A DNA stretch of 64,000 nt from Halichondria panicea (Eukaryota > Porifera > Demospongiae > Suberitida > Halichondriidae). The position numbers were made by a program, and so were the translations under genes. Of this stretch, positions 35,897 through 48,400 are shown one piece after another. The DNA is taken from contig NC_087377.1 of NCBI RefSeq assembly GCF_963675165.1, forward strand, positions 6,837,122 through 6,901,121, given 5' to 3'. The notes below the pieces were generated by a model that was given only the letters and a program-made list of their open reading frames with translations, ran no database searches and was not told where the DNA came from. Numbering within the stretch: the first letter of the stretch is position 1; every line of letters begins with the position of its first letter.

Positions 35897-38800
35897 TTAG
35901 ATTGCAATCTCAGGTAGTCCATTTCTCTTCCTCTCTTTGTTAGTGTCCCTGAATACTGTCTTGATACTGGATTTTAGGTGGCCGGGTATGTACAATCGTG
36001 TCAGTTCAGAGCAGTGGATGGTTAGATGTCTGGCAAGCGTCTTCATTCCATCTTCTGTTATTGAGTAATTACCGTTGATGTATAGTGTTTCAATTTTGCT
36101 GGTCAGTCCAGTTGATAGCTCCTTGATACTCGCGTCAGTCAGTTTACAGCGACTCAGATCCAGTGTTTTCAGATTCTTATTGACAGCAAGCCCAGCAGCA
36201 ATGTGGTAACAGCTAGTCACTGTGTTTATAGACAAATAAACACGTTCGAGGGAATTGTTTGTAAAAAGTTGATAGAGGGCAGCTCCATTGTCGTCTGAAA
36301 TAGTCAGTGAGCAATTTTTCAGGTCCAGTCTCTTTAATGATGTGCTAGTTGACAAGGCCTCACAAATACTCTTCAGTTCAGTGTTACCAATAACATTGCC
36401 TGACAAATGGAGGTGTTCAAGAGTATTGTTTGTGCTCAGTAGTCGAGGGATTGCTCCGTGATCGTCGAGAGATAGTGAGCATTCAGAGAGATCGAGATAC
36501 TTTAATGAGTTGCTTTTAGTTGATAAGGCCTCACAGAGTGTGCTAAGTCCACTGTTGCCAATGGCATTATTAGACAAATACAATTTAGATATAGAACTAG
36601 TGTTCTCAATCACCTCAGCGATGTGGTGTATCCCTTCATGAATATCATTACTAGAAAGATTAAGACTAATTTCGGAGTGAGAGTGTAAACACTTGGAGAA
36701 TCCTCGGGCCAGAAATTTGCAGCCTTGGTCACCAATAGAGCAATTTCTGAAGCTAAGTGTGAATCCATTACTGGTGTTGGAACAAACTGATGCGAAATAT
36801 CCAACAGAGAGGCAGTCTATAGGATTCATTGTAGTGTAACCAAGATGTAGATTGTGATTAAGAAGATTAGCCACAAACACACACAGTGACAAGTCTTCAG
36901 CTTCGTACAAACAATTGATGAGCGACAACAACAGGATCTTCGGCTCATTATACTTATCTTTCTCATTTTTGACAAACTTTCTGACCAGATCAAAAACAGT
37001 GGCTGGAACTGGACACAAGAATCGAGGTAGCAAGCTGAGAATTGGTCTACTAGTTCTCAGTTTGGTGATGCCAGCATAAAACTGGAAGACTGCACTGAAT
37101 CGAGGATTACCAAACAGCTTCTGGAAGACAGCAATTTGTTGCTTGGAAGACATGAGAGAGATGTGGATTGCTGCTAGTAGCTCTTGAATAGACAGGTGGA
37201 GAAAGCAGTAGTAAACCAGAAGACCATCGCTAATGATACTGGGAACAGTTTGTAATAATCCAACGTTTGAAATGTCCTTCGGAATTAATAGAGCGGCCAA
37301 ATCACTATCAGTAAATGTCGCTTTGTTTTGTTCAATGCCGTGATATGCAAGTTGACATATATGTACAGACTGTGTTCTGATATCTGAGGGCAGTGAGTCT
37401 GGGGATGTGATGTCTCCCACTGGAGTGGTCTTCCCCAATCTATCCTGGAGGTATCTCTTGAGAGAGCTCTGAACAACTGATGTGAATATCCCGTGGTTGG
37501 ATGTTGGGAGGGAGTGGTTATCAGAAAGAAAGCAATTAACGATAATGGAAGCATTGAGGGGGATGTAGCAGCTACCTTCTACCACTGGGTTCTCTCGAAT
37601 TCTCTCCAGTAGAGTCTGCACAGCTTGTGAGTCACCTTCCAGACACTCGGCGAGGTACTTTTCTAGTTCATATGGAGTGAACCCCAACACCTCCACCCTG
37701 GATGAGACTAGTGGGTGGAGCTCAGCCGAAGATGACGGTCGAGATGTTATAATCGCAGCTGATTCGTGTAGGGCTCCTTTTTGTGACATGTCTGGTCGGA
37801 TTAGTTTGTTGATGATCGATTCTCTAGGGAGGTCAGAAGGAAGTTCATCCCATCCGTCTAGCACCCACAGTACACCTTTGCCGTACAGTGATTGTATTAC
37901 TGCCTCTGTCTCATTAGCCACGGCCGTATTGATGCAGGGAAGTATGTCAGCAATTTTCTTTGCTTCTCTAACGAGGGGATCTCTCAGTCTTACGAGGATT
38001 GCAATATAGAACTCTTGGAACAGTTTTCCCTCTGCCCACTCCTGACAGATGTGTAGAGCAAGGGTGCTCTTGCCAGAGCCAGGAGCTCCTTCAATCAACA
38101 CAAAGTTTCGTTTATTTCCAATCTCAGAGAAAATGTTTATCAAGTCCACTGGAGTCTTTTGAACTAAAATATCGTCGATTTTTCCTGTGATTGATAGTCT
38201 AAAAAATTCATCATCGATTCTTCCTCTCTGTATTTTCTCCTTCTGAATCATGGCCAGTTTGAAAACTTTGTTTGTTGGGACAGGAGGCCATTGTGTGGCT
38301 GATGTAGATACTTGTGCTCTGTAGCGACTTTGTAGGTAGTCCCTGTACGATGACAGCTTGTGGTTCAGCAGGACCCTCTCTCGGGAGGGGGGACACGAGG
38401 TGGAGCCTGGGGAAACAAAACAATAGGTGATTACCGTTCCTAGTGATAGTATTATCTTAACGCAGAATTGCATGTGTACGTGTAACAATAGCGAGTTGAT
38501 AGTCCCTTATTTAGTTTCAATCAGTCCCACAACGTATGGTATCACAATGGCCACACTACTCACATTTGTCAAGTACAATAGAAAAGTACAATGTACGTGT
38601 GTACAGTAGCGAGTTGAAGAGCGGTCGCAACTTAATTCCATGACGTAACACTCAGTGCACACAACAATTCAGACTCACACTTGTCAGACAAGTACTTGCA
38701 CACTTGAACAGCAACGTCTCCTTTGAGCAGGGAGAGTAAGATGAGTAGCAGAGCTTTGAAGGTGGCTTGTAGTTGGTTCTTGTTCTGCCAGTATTCTAGG

Positions 38801-39304
38801 GCAAGTCTCATTCCGGCTTGAGTGCGGTTTAGACGTGTTTTAGCCTTCACTTCGCTGACGTCAGTTTTCTGTCCAGGTGACAGCTCCAGCTTTTCAAGAT
38901 AGTCATCAGTGTTATCGAAACATGCTGACACATCTGGTAGATCTGGTTCCTTTATTGCTGTATTGAGCTGCTCATCAGTCAGTTTCATTTCTGTCTTCAG
39001 ATCATCAATAGTGAGCTCTGAGGGAATTCACCATTTATTTTAGCAGTGAGTCAGTAGACTATATCCAATATTTATGTATGTACAATCAAAGTGGTAGCTA
39101 CTTACGTACATGGTGTAGACATAGATACTATAGTATCTATGGTGTAGAACCCACATGGGCCACAGTGCTATAGATAATAAGATATAGATCGCGAGCGCGC
39201 GAGCTAGGGCATATAATAATAATGTGTCATGATGTGTGTTAGAATCTATATGGAATCATGCTCTCATCCAAGGCCTTACCTTGAGTTTGCTCTTTAGCGG
39301 CCAT
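35897..39304 (-). CDS. NLR innate immune receptor (DEATH-NACHT-LRR)
   Basis: Nucleotide-binding, leucine-rich-repeat receptor, expected to sense intracellular danger signals and signal through death-fold contacts. Three exons: 39,280-39,304; 38,679-39,017; 35,897-38,406, joined in phase to 957 residues. Seen: death-domain-like helical region, about residues 20-120 (YLEKLELSPGQK, LALEYW, LLILLSLLKGD); NACHT with Walker A GAPGSGKST at 228-236, Walker B LWVLDGWDEL at about 301-310 and sensor-like IITSRP at about 340; winged-helix/linker region; then RI-type leucine-rich repeats from about 680 to 935 (LYLSNNAIGNSGL, LDLSECSL, LHLSGNVIGN). The start MAAKEQTQ in exon 1 is chosen because the splice phases fit. 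Such DEATH-NACHT-LRR genes are numerous in sponges. The ligand is unknown. Confidence 0.93.
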
Positions 39305-39486
39305 TCCAACATCTAGGGTTTACTTCAGGCTAGCTAGCAAAAAAGGGGTGTATCTTGTTTTGCATCAGACAGGGAGGATCGTCAGGGTCAAAAGGTCTAA
39401 TTGGTCAAAAGGTCTAATTAGTCATAAAGCTGCTTCCACGATCAGACTATGAACAGACGTAGACAGTCAAGCTGAAGTGTTAGGCG
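39305..39486. promoter_or_regulatory. Divergent promoter region, NLR (-) and sulfotransferase (+)
   Basis: Only 182 bp separate the two start codons, so the genes must share an intergenic control region. It includes a doubled GGTCTAATTRGTCA segment (39,395-39,424). No TATA box is evident. Co-regulation is inference. Confidence 0.5.
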
Positions 39487-41983
39487 ATGGCTGGTCCAGT
39501 GAGACACATTGTGCTATTTGTAGGGCTGCTCTCTGTCTGCGTGTGTCTGCTTGTCCTGAGGGTACACCTGTCCACAGATCTAGATGTGATCCATGTGGAA
39601 CATGCAGTATTAATGAATGAGAGGAAGATTCAAGGCAGTGCGTTTATCAATATGTCAGTGTGTGTAGCAGTCTTGACAGTTGATTGAAATAAGCTGCTTA
39701 GACCAAAACCTGACAGGCTGTTGTGTGTGAATGCCCGAATTTTTCTATGCTAATCCATCCAGTATAATTATTATTGGAGCGAGCGAAGGGAGTCGGTCCC
39801 TACCTAGTCTTCAACGTTGTATGTATGTTTGGAATCATAGATCAATAACCCAGATACACAATTCGCGCACGCTCGCCCCCCCACAATGTTGTACATTCTC
39901 CTAGTTAATTAAAATGAGTTTGGCTACGTACTATATACATCACAGTACGTCTACAATTATACTGTACATTAAGACTCGTTCTCTCAAGTGTGTGTAGCAA
40001 ATGAGTGAATGTGCAGACAATACTATTTTTTTGGTTTACCTCAGTGAATGAAGACGTTTACGAGCAGTCTGAATCAAACCGACTAAAGGCCAGAATAGAG
40101 GTGTGTGCACACATATTTGCTACCTGCAGTCTATACAGTATACGGGGTAGACACTGCAAATAATTATTACTGAAGCAGAGAAGAGAATGATGGCTATATG
40201 TGGTGTCTTTAAATGCTCACAGTAATTGTGTGCTCTCCATAACATATGAGCTATTGTTCGTTGGTAGTGCAGCACTTGTTGCGATTATACGATTTGTAAA
40301 ATTGAAGGTTGTGTACAACTCTGCACCTGTATATTCATACCAGGTCCAACGTAAGCTGGTGGATGAGTACTGTGCCCGCCACCCTACCCTGGGCTCAAGG
40401 CTCCACCTACCCAGCGACCAGGAGCAGAGGGAGCTGCTGTATCGACACTTGTTGTACGACGACCTCAGAGATATCATGTTCTGTTTCGTGGAGAAAATTG
40501 GTGAGAGGGATGGTAGTGTGTTAATGACTGTTAATGCTGTTACTGAATCTTGGCCCAGCCTGCATGTCCTTGGAATAATTATTTGCATTGTTTTAAGACT
40601 ACTTACCGCTACTCATCCGTACCGTGAGCTGAGCTCCTATCGTTCCTGTACACTGACCTACAGTTACGTGCAACGTACACTCCTCTGTATAGGATGCACG
40701 GACATGAAGCGATTCATGTTCATTGCTGCTGGAGTGTTACCTGAAAAAACAGCCAGTCATGAGTGGGTGGATCTTAAGTATCTGGAGAAGGGTGAGTGAT
40801 AGAACGGGGGAACTTTCATGAGTCAATAATAAGAATGCCTACATATATATAATTATATATAATTATATATCGTACGTATTACTACAAATGTTTACTGATT
40901 GCGATCAGTAAACATTTGCGAACTTTGCGATGGTTGATTAATTCGCAACAATATAAAATCCTAAAATTAATTATTACTAGTAAATACACACGATATTTGC
41001 TGGAATGCAGATCGCTAAGGGTCAATATTTCTGCTGATTTGGCTGATTCGCAAAAGTTTTTCACCTGTAAAATAACATTCTAGTAATACGGTATGCACTG
41101 TAAGTTGCATGCAGTGCGTATAGGTGTGATGATTAATTGGCTATACCCTCCCATCCTACTGTGTGCATGTGTTTACTTCATACCCTAGCTACGTCTCTGT
41201 GAAGGGGATCATATTAATTTTGTTCAATTAGTGTCAAGACTTCAAGTTTCGTGATGTTCATTGTACATGTACATTGTTATAGTAAGAACACTATAATTAT
41301 AAGTGATTTGTGCACTGTACACCTATACTGCATGTGCTTGTTCCATTCTCACAGGAATAAAGAGAGCCTCTCTACTTAACAAAAACCTCACCGATTTCAA
41401 AAGAATTGAGAAGGTACGAGAATACTTCAAGTTCACTATTCTACGCCACCCTTTGGAACGATTAGTGTCTGGATTCAGAAACAAGCTGGAGCCTCCGCTA
41501 GTCGGACAGTCAGGGAAGTTCAATCTAATTAAGCAAGACATCCTCCAGAAACATCGAAATAAGGAATATCAGGAATGGCTCAAAAGTGATGACAGCTATC
41601 ATATAGCGGTTCAATTCTCTGAGTTTATTGACTATTTTATAGAAATCAACAAAAACACTGTAAACCCACATTTCAAACCATACATCAATACTTGTCATCC
41701 CTGTACAATACGCTACGATTTCTATGGCAACTTTCGTAACTTTGGATCCGATATTCAATCTATAGCCGAAATGTTTGGACTGAGTTTCACCTGGTATAGA
41801 AATAAGAGTCTACACAGCACATCACAAGAAACGAGGGCATTATCAAAAACTTATTTTGATCAGCTCAGTCGAGATCCGAAATTGAAATTGTTAGAAGTTC
41901 TCAAGGACGACCTAGACTTTTACTATCATCTATACCCTGACGAGAGGCATGTTCAAGAAGAGTTCTTAAATCTACAGGTATGA
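39487..41983 (+). CDS. Golgi carbohydrate sulfotransferase (CHST8-14/Sulfotransfer_2 type)
   Basis: Type II Golgi enzyme that moves sulfate from PAPS to a glycan, of the HNK-1/chondroitin/dermatan sulfotransferase family. Five exons: 39,487-39,634; 40,045-40,100; 40,344-40,500; 40,693-40,791; 41,355-41,983, in frame, 362 residues. Seen: short cytoplasmic head, signal anchor about 7-25; 5'-phosphosulfate-binding motif EKIGCTDMKR at about 118-127 (usual form PKVGCTNWKR, so Pro-Lys is Glu-Lys here); 3'-phosphate-binding motif LRHPLERLVSGFR at 183-195; family block HFKPYINTCHPC...YDFYGN. Exon 1 ends AAG|GCAGTG, a GC rather than GT donor, supported by frame continuity and by the GT in its relic at 32.8 kb. 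The altered 5' motif could affect cofactor binding. Acceptor glycan unknown. Confidence 0.86.
40875..41090. mobile_element. CGTATTACTA-ended MITE in sulfotransferase intron 4
   Basis: Second copy of the 33,539-33,740 family. Right end AACATTCTAGTAATACGG, left end CGTATTACTACAAATG, with TTCGCAACAATA and TTTTTCACCTG inside. It also contains a local palindrome (ATTGCGATCAGTAAACATTTGCG with the preceding CAAATGTTTACTG). Confidence 0.7.
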
Positions 41984-42432
41984 CTTGAATGTTTTTATTT
42001 CATGTTTCTCCGTCTCAATGTTAATTATTATTTGACTCTATTCTATAGCTTGCTTTGATAGTGAATGGTAGGTATAGGTCGATCTCTATTACACACATGA
42101 ATCAGGTTTCAGGTTTCACACTGTTATAAAAATAAAAATAATTACTGTTACATACATGTACATAATCATACACAATGCATCGTGTATACAGAACTTAGCA
42201 CTCAATTGTCAGTAATAATGGATAACAAAGGTACAAACTGGTGATAATATAAGAGCTGCATGAGGTATAGCCTAAAATGGTGCTTACCGGTATAATTATA
42301 GGTGAAGGATACAATGGTGCGGTGCATACATACTTCAATATAAATTCTAGAATTTGTGCACTGAGGAATAAATAACTGAGTTGTGATAGATGATTGACGC
42401 ATTCAGGAGCTTTACATGTAATTTATAGTTGT
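41984..42432. other. Spacer between convergent sulfotransferase and WAPL 3' ends
   Basis: AT-rich sequence between two stop codons (TGA at 41,981-41,983 on +; TAA at 42,433 on -). Presumably holds both 3' UTRs. Nothing else recognised. Confidence 0.6.
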
Positions 42433-45400
42433 TTAATTTAGTGCATCAAGATATCGAATTATGTGACGAATGGATTCCAATCCAGTTGTCGAGCCCTGCA
42501 TGTGATAATAATACATGTACAACGTATAATTATATACAGTCATATGGAGGTAATTATCATGACTCGTGCAGGCTGCAGTATATACAATACATGACTGTAC
42601 ATGTATGCTAATTGCTGGCCACGTACTACGCATGCTATTGTACACTGTACTGTACAAGTGTTTTAATAGCTCACCGTCATATTCATAAAAGAGACGAACT
42701 TCCTCAGCATCCCAATCATCTCAGCGAAGCTGCCCGAGGGCAGAGTACCCTTCACAAACCCCTCAAGGTCACTGTTGCTCTTGACGAGGATGCCTACTAG
42801 CAGTGCCGTGTACGAGGCCAGCACCGAGTCTTCAAGATGGCGACCGGCTTGATGGAGCGCTGTGTGTGTGTGTGTGTGTGTGTGGGGGGGGGGGTAGGTT
42901 GAGATTTTATATACATGTATATAGTAGAATTACTGGCATAATTATAACTAAATAACCGTTAGAAGCACCACCTGCAAAACAACCATGTAAGGTCCAATGT
43001 GCATAATAACTAGCCTCGATTCCAGGCTGATTAAAATACTTTAATCAGCCTTGAATCGAGGCTAGGGTATAACTAGCCTCCCTCTAATGAAGAAAAGGAG
43101 AAGTGCGGTATAGGGCATAATCACAGCCACATAATTTAGGGCACCACCCATGAAGTCCAATGCATGCTCAAAGATTGCTATTACACTATACACCTGCTAC
43201 ATAGAAACCTTTACAATACTTACTTGCGTGTAAAATTTATGTTTGACCACTAACCTGTGTCAAACTCCTCCCTACTATATACCATTGGGTCGGTGGGAAT
43301 GCTCTCATATGCCTCCTCCTCTGATTCATCAGAGTCTGTGGGCGGGAGGGTGGAGCCTTGGGAGCTCTGACTGTCCTGACTCTCCCTCAACACTGCTCCA
43401 CCTTTCTGCGGCGATCTATTTATAAGAGAAAATGCAAATTAAATACAATTTCCGAAAAAAAGTATTTTTTTACTTTGCAGTTTTGAGTCTGTTGGCAAAA
43501 GTAGAACCGAGGTCCCTCCGGGCGGAGCTTGACCCTTGCCCTCGGTTGGGGACATACGGAGAGGAATGTGGGGAAGAGGCGAGCTGAGAGAGACGCTGGG
43601 GACTGGGGACCTGGGAGAGGGAAGGGAGTTATATGTCACTGTCTGCTTGATGTTGATTTACGTAAAAAGTACATAAACGATAAAATACATGTATACGATA
43701 AGCTCATTACATTACACATGTACAGCAATGAATGGAAGTAAAATTGACGTACTGCAATCGAGGCCGCTTCAGCCATCCTGTGATGCTTCAAGAACATGTC
43801 CATGAGAGCTTTCAATGCCGAGTCGTCTCCGTGGAAACCAATATTTTTTTGTACCCTCAGCAATTCATCATCTTTATCTTGCCCATGACCTTTGATCTTT
43901 GTCAACTCCAGCTGCCGTCGGTTCCGTCCGCTATGCTCAGTCAGGTTAATCAGTACACCAAGAGCCTGGCGAAAAACATATGAGTGATCACATGATAGAT
44001 GTACACGTAAAAACTTACTGGCGCCATAATGTCAAACTGCTTTCCCTGGGGAAGGGAACTCGGAAGCTGCACGTGAAAATATAATTATTGCATAGCACGT
44101 ACACACTATAAACATACACTATTAATAGTGCATCCACACACACACACCCTCACCACAAGCACACACACACACACACACCCTCACCACAAGCACACTCCCA
44201 CACCCTCACCATGAGCACACACACACGCCCTCACCATGAGCACACACACACACCCTCACCACAAGCACACACACACGCCCTCACCATGAGCACACACTGG
44301 AGCAGAGCGTCTATGGCCCCCTCCTCACAGCCCACGCGATCACATCCTAACTCGTTCTCGTGAGTTAGATTCAGAAGTACTTTGAACACTGCGATGAGTG
44401 TTTGACACAGGACCTGACTAAGAGACTCTACAGATGACATCATGTTGAAACAAGCACTGATCAACCTGTAGTAGTGACAGTCAAAGCATTAATTGCTACT
44501 GTACATTTAGCAAGTAACAGGAAACTCTGAGGCTTGAACAACGTTTCAGAACGCATTGAAAAGTGGAATTGTCATTCACTGCATATAACAAGAGAAACTT
44601 TTTGATGGTACAATGTAGTTCAAAAGCTACAGTCAAACATTGTGGGTCGTCAGGGTGGTCTTAGGATGAATTTTGAGGTTGCCTTTGCATATACTCAGTC
44701 ATACAGTACAACTAGTGCCTGAATGCAAATTTTAGGGGGAGAGGGGGATATCCCCCTTGTATGACACCCTGGTCGTTCATTTCGAGCACAATTAAGTCAT
44801 ACAGTTCGTACATGTACATGTAGCTTTTTATCAACAAGTCACAAGCTAAGGGCTATTGTGTATTGTAAAGCAGTTGTCAATGATCGTACCAGTAGAGGGA
44901 GAGCATGCACACTCACTTTACGAGTCTGGTGATAAAGACGGATCCATCAAACACCACCAGGTAGTTCTGGTTGTCACTGCTCATCAGAGTGCACTATGGA
45001 AGACAGGTACACAATGTACATTTTTGGACTAATACACCGTAAAGTAGTACGATAATTTATGTGTCCACTATAAACTCACATTTTCTATGAGTTTTAGATA
45101 TCTTTCAAGAGTGATCAATTTCTGACTGAGATGGTCATCCTGACTACACCCATTGGACGAGGTATTCGAGCGAACACCAGGTACTTCTTTAGAGCAGTCA
45201 ATAGCTGTGGAATTATCATAGCACTGTCTGAGTGAGTAGCAGGAACATAGTTAATCCAGCGTTAGTGTTTTCATTGTATAATGGTGGGCACAAGCTGATC
45301 TCCCAAGCTCACACTATTCACCCAGGTAGCATTGTATTGTACACGCACGGGTATAATTTAATGTTGAGAGGTTTACATGCGTACTGTTGTTGGCTAGCTT

Positions 45401-48400
45401 GTCGAGGGCTCCTGAAGTTCGTAGATGGTTCCTCAGTGTCTGGGGATTGTGCTGTGGTGCGATGAGACTCGTGAGAGTCTCCCGGGCAAGCTCATTGATC
45501 TGCACATTGATACAGTAGTTACTTATAGAAGAAAATAAGTTACATCATTAAGATGTACACTTTGTACATACATTATGCATGCACAGTTAAATCGTATAAA
45601 AACTACAAGTATACATGCATGACTGTAATAAAAATCCCACTTACTGTGAAACTCTCAGCATCGACTTTGTACTCTGGTGGTTCCGAGTTTTGGACATTGT
45701 CTTCTTTTTCTTCTTGACTCCCTTCAGACTCTTCGGAGGGTTGCTCAGCAACAACCTTCTCCAGAATGGTTACGCATTTCTGTTTCATCTTAAGCATTTC
45801 TTGCTCGAGTTTGGGGTCGGAGTTTGAATTCCAAGAGTTGATCGAGAGCATTGACACTAGAGTTTCTAAAAATGAGGGAGAAAATAATAGGCTACATGTG
45901 TGTACATCTATTATAATACTGTGCTCGAGCAGGCAAGTATTAAGCTTCGATAAAAAGGCTACATAAAGTGAATGCCACAGGTACAGGTAAATGCAATGAA
46001 CATACTAATTCCGCCTTTGGTCCAGTCAGAATTCAGCTTGTCTCTGGTTATCGTGTAGAAGAGTACAGCCGTGCACAGGCACAAGGTCTGCAGTGAGAAG
46101 TATCAAAAAGAAAATTAATGAACTGTTGATCGTTGGTACAAAATGATTATGATTTGCATCACACACTTATAAACTGTATGGTGGTGAGACAGCTACATGT
46201 ACGTACATGTACTGTGTATACACGACTGAAGTATGCACTGTACTGTACGTGTTATAGTAATTACCCCACTGCCACCATACAAGCACAAAGGACAGTGCCC
46301 CCGACTCACAGGGTGCTCTAAACAGTCACTGAGCAGCGCCATGATCTTGCTAGTGAACCCTTGTGACCTCAACTGCTGGCTGAAGTCATTGTCCAGGAAC
46401 TGATCGGCCAGATTCAGCGTGCTACATGTACATGCATGTACATAAAAGATGAGAGACAAATAATTTTAACACCCTACAAAAACTACTAGTCATAATTAGT
46501 TGGACAAACTGTACTATACAAGCAATATAAAGTGCACAAATGTTTTATTGATCCACGTATATACAATGGACACACACAGTGGTACATGTATATACTGCAT
46601 ACCCTTACCCGAGGCATCTTGACTTGAGGGGTGCTGCTGGTTTGATGCTCCCCAAGAGGTAGCGGACCTCATCAAAGAACTCCTGGCTCTCACCAATCTC
46701 CAGACACTCGCGGGCCTGGCGCACATTACGGACTATCGTGGGCTGTGGGGAGTGGTCGATGGGACAAGTGAAGCATTGTGTCGGTACTGTAGCTACAATG
46801 TACATACAAGTATATTGTACAGAACACACAGTGTGACAGAACACAAAGAAGTGCATGCTACATACATGGATTTGTTAATGTACAATTCTAATGTAGTAAC
46901 TTGAATACTAATGCATGCAGTATGTGTGTAACATTTGACTTATACATGTAGCTACATTTTGTCATACTCATGAATAATTATGTTATCGTATAATTATAAT
47001 TACATATAAGCTCTATGCATGCACACACCTCTTTGCTCTTATTACTGAGTGCTCGCTTGCTACCACCGGCAGCAGCCCCGGTCTCCTCTGCCATGTTCCT
47101 CACTTTGTACGAATATACCTGTTGAGATCGGCCATCCCCATCCGGCTCTTTGCTACCTTCAGGCTGATTGAATAACGAGTATTTGCGAGGTGCCTTGTTG
47201 GAAGTGGGTGCAGTAGGATTGTACGAATATACCCGTTGAGATCGGCCATCCTCATCCGGCTTTTTGCTACCTCCAGGCTGATTGAATAACGAGTATTTGC
47301 GAGGTGCCTTGTTAGAAGTGGGTGCAGTAGGATTGTACGAATATACCCGTTGAGATCGACCATCCTCATCCGGCTCTTTGCTACCTCCAGGCTGATTGAA
47401 TAACGAGTATTTGCGAGATGCCTTGTTGGAAGTGGGTGCAATAGATCCTAAAGTGAGGAATAATACATTGCATGTATGAGAATCCTGTTTTATATACACG
47501 ATGAACATTTTTGCATTAATTAATTTTGCTGCATGCAAACTCAAAGAGTGGGCACTACCACTGGTGACATCAATGCCACAAAGAGCTCCAAAACCTTCGT
47601 CCATGTACATACATGTGTACTCTCAAATAGACAGGGTGAGGATAAAAGTACACTCTTACCATTTCATTCCCCAAGTACATGGGGAACAAAGAGTGTAGGG
47701 GTACGCTATTAATATTTGGTCCCAATGTGTATGGGGACCAAATAGTGTAGACTCTACACAAAAAGCTGAAAATTTAGAGTGTTTAAAAGTGTAGAATTGT
47801 ACCATCACAAATTAACACGCATGTACCTTATGTATGATACAAGTAAATGACCTTCTAGAACACAAATTGGTATTCCATTTTTGCTCAGCTACAGAGATAG
47901 AGTCGTTAACAAAGTGAGGCTCAAAGTGAACACTAATACTTGCACATTAACACACACACACGCAAACTTACGCTGCTGCGTAGATTGAGGTCGTGAGGTG
48001 GTGCGGTGAGATGAAAAGAGAGGGTGTTGTCGAGGCCAGGAGGCGGTTCGAGTGAGAGCGGAGACAGTCGGGGCGGAGGGGACGGAGGATGACTTCTTGA
48101 GTGGTGGCTGTGTGTGGAGTGAAGGGTATACAACGGTACATGTCTTACCCCGATGGAGTGACTAAACCGTGCATGGTGCAAATTGTCGGACAACAGAATC
48201 ATTACAATTATATGCAGCACAAAGCACACCACCATAATGTATATTGAGGCACAGAGCTGTTACTTACAATTTCCGGCTCAGAATCAGAATCAGAATCAGA
48301 ATCAGAATAGTCCCAGTTGGACTTAGATTTTGTCTTGCTTATAGGGCTTCTTGCTGCTGGGTGAGAAGATTTGATTGGAGAAGTTACATGTACTTTGACG

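Noticed and set aside
44148-44284. Regularly spaced direct repeats, CRISPR-like at first sight
   Set aside because: 25 bp period with TG-rich filler and no unique spacers, inside a eukaryotic intron; it is a minisatellite.
47100-47441. 113-residue repeat-containing frame on the minus strand
   Set aside because: Out-of-frame shadow of the WAPL 38-residue repeats; the frame giving RKYSLFNQP is the one that joins neighbouring exons.
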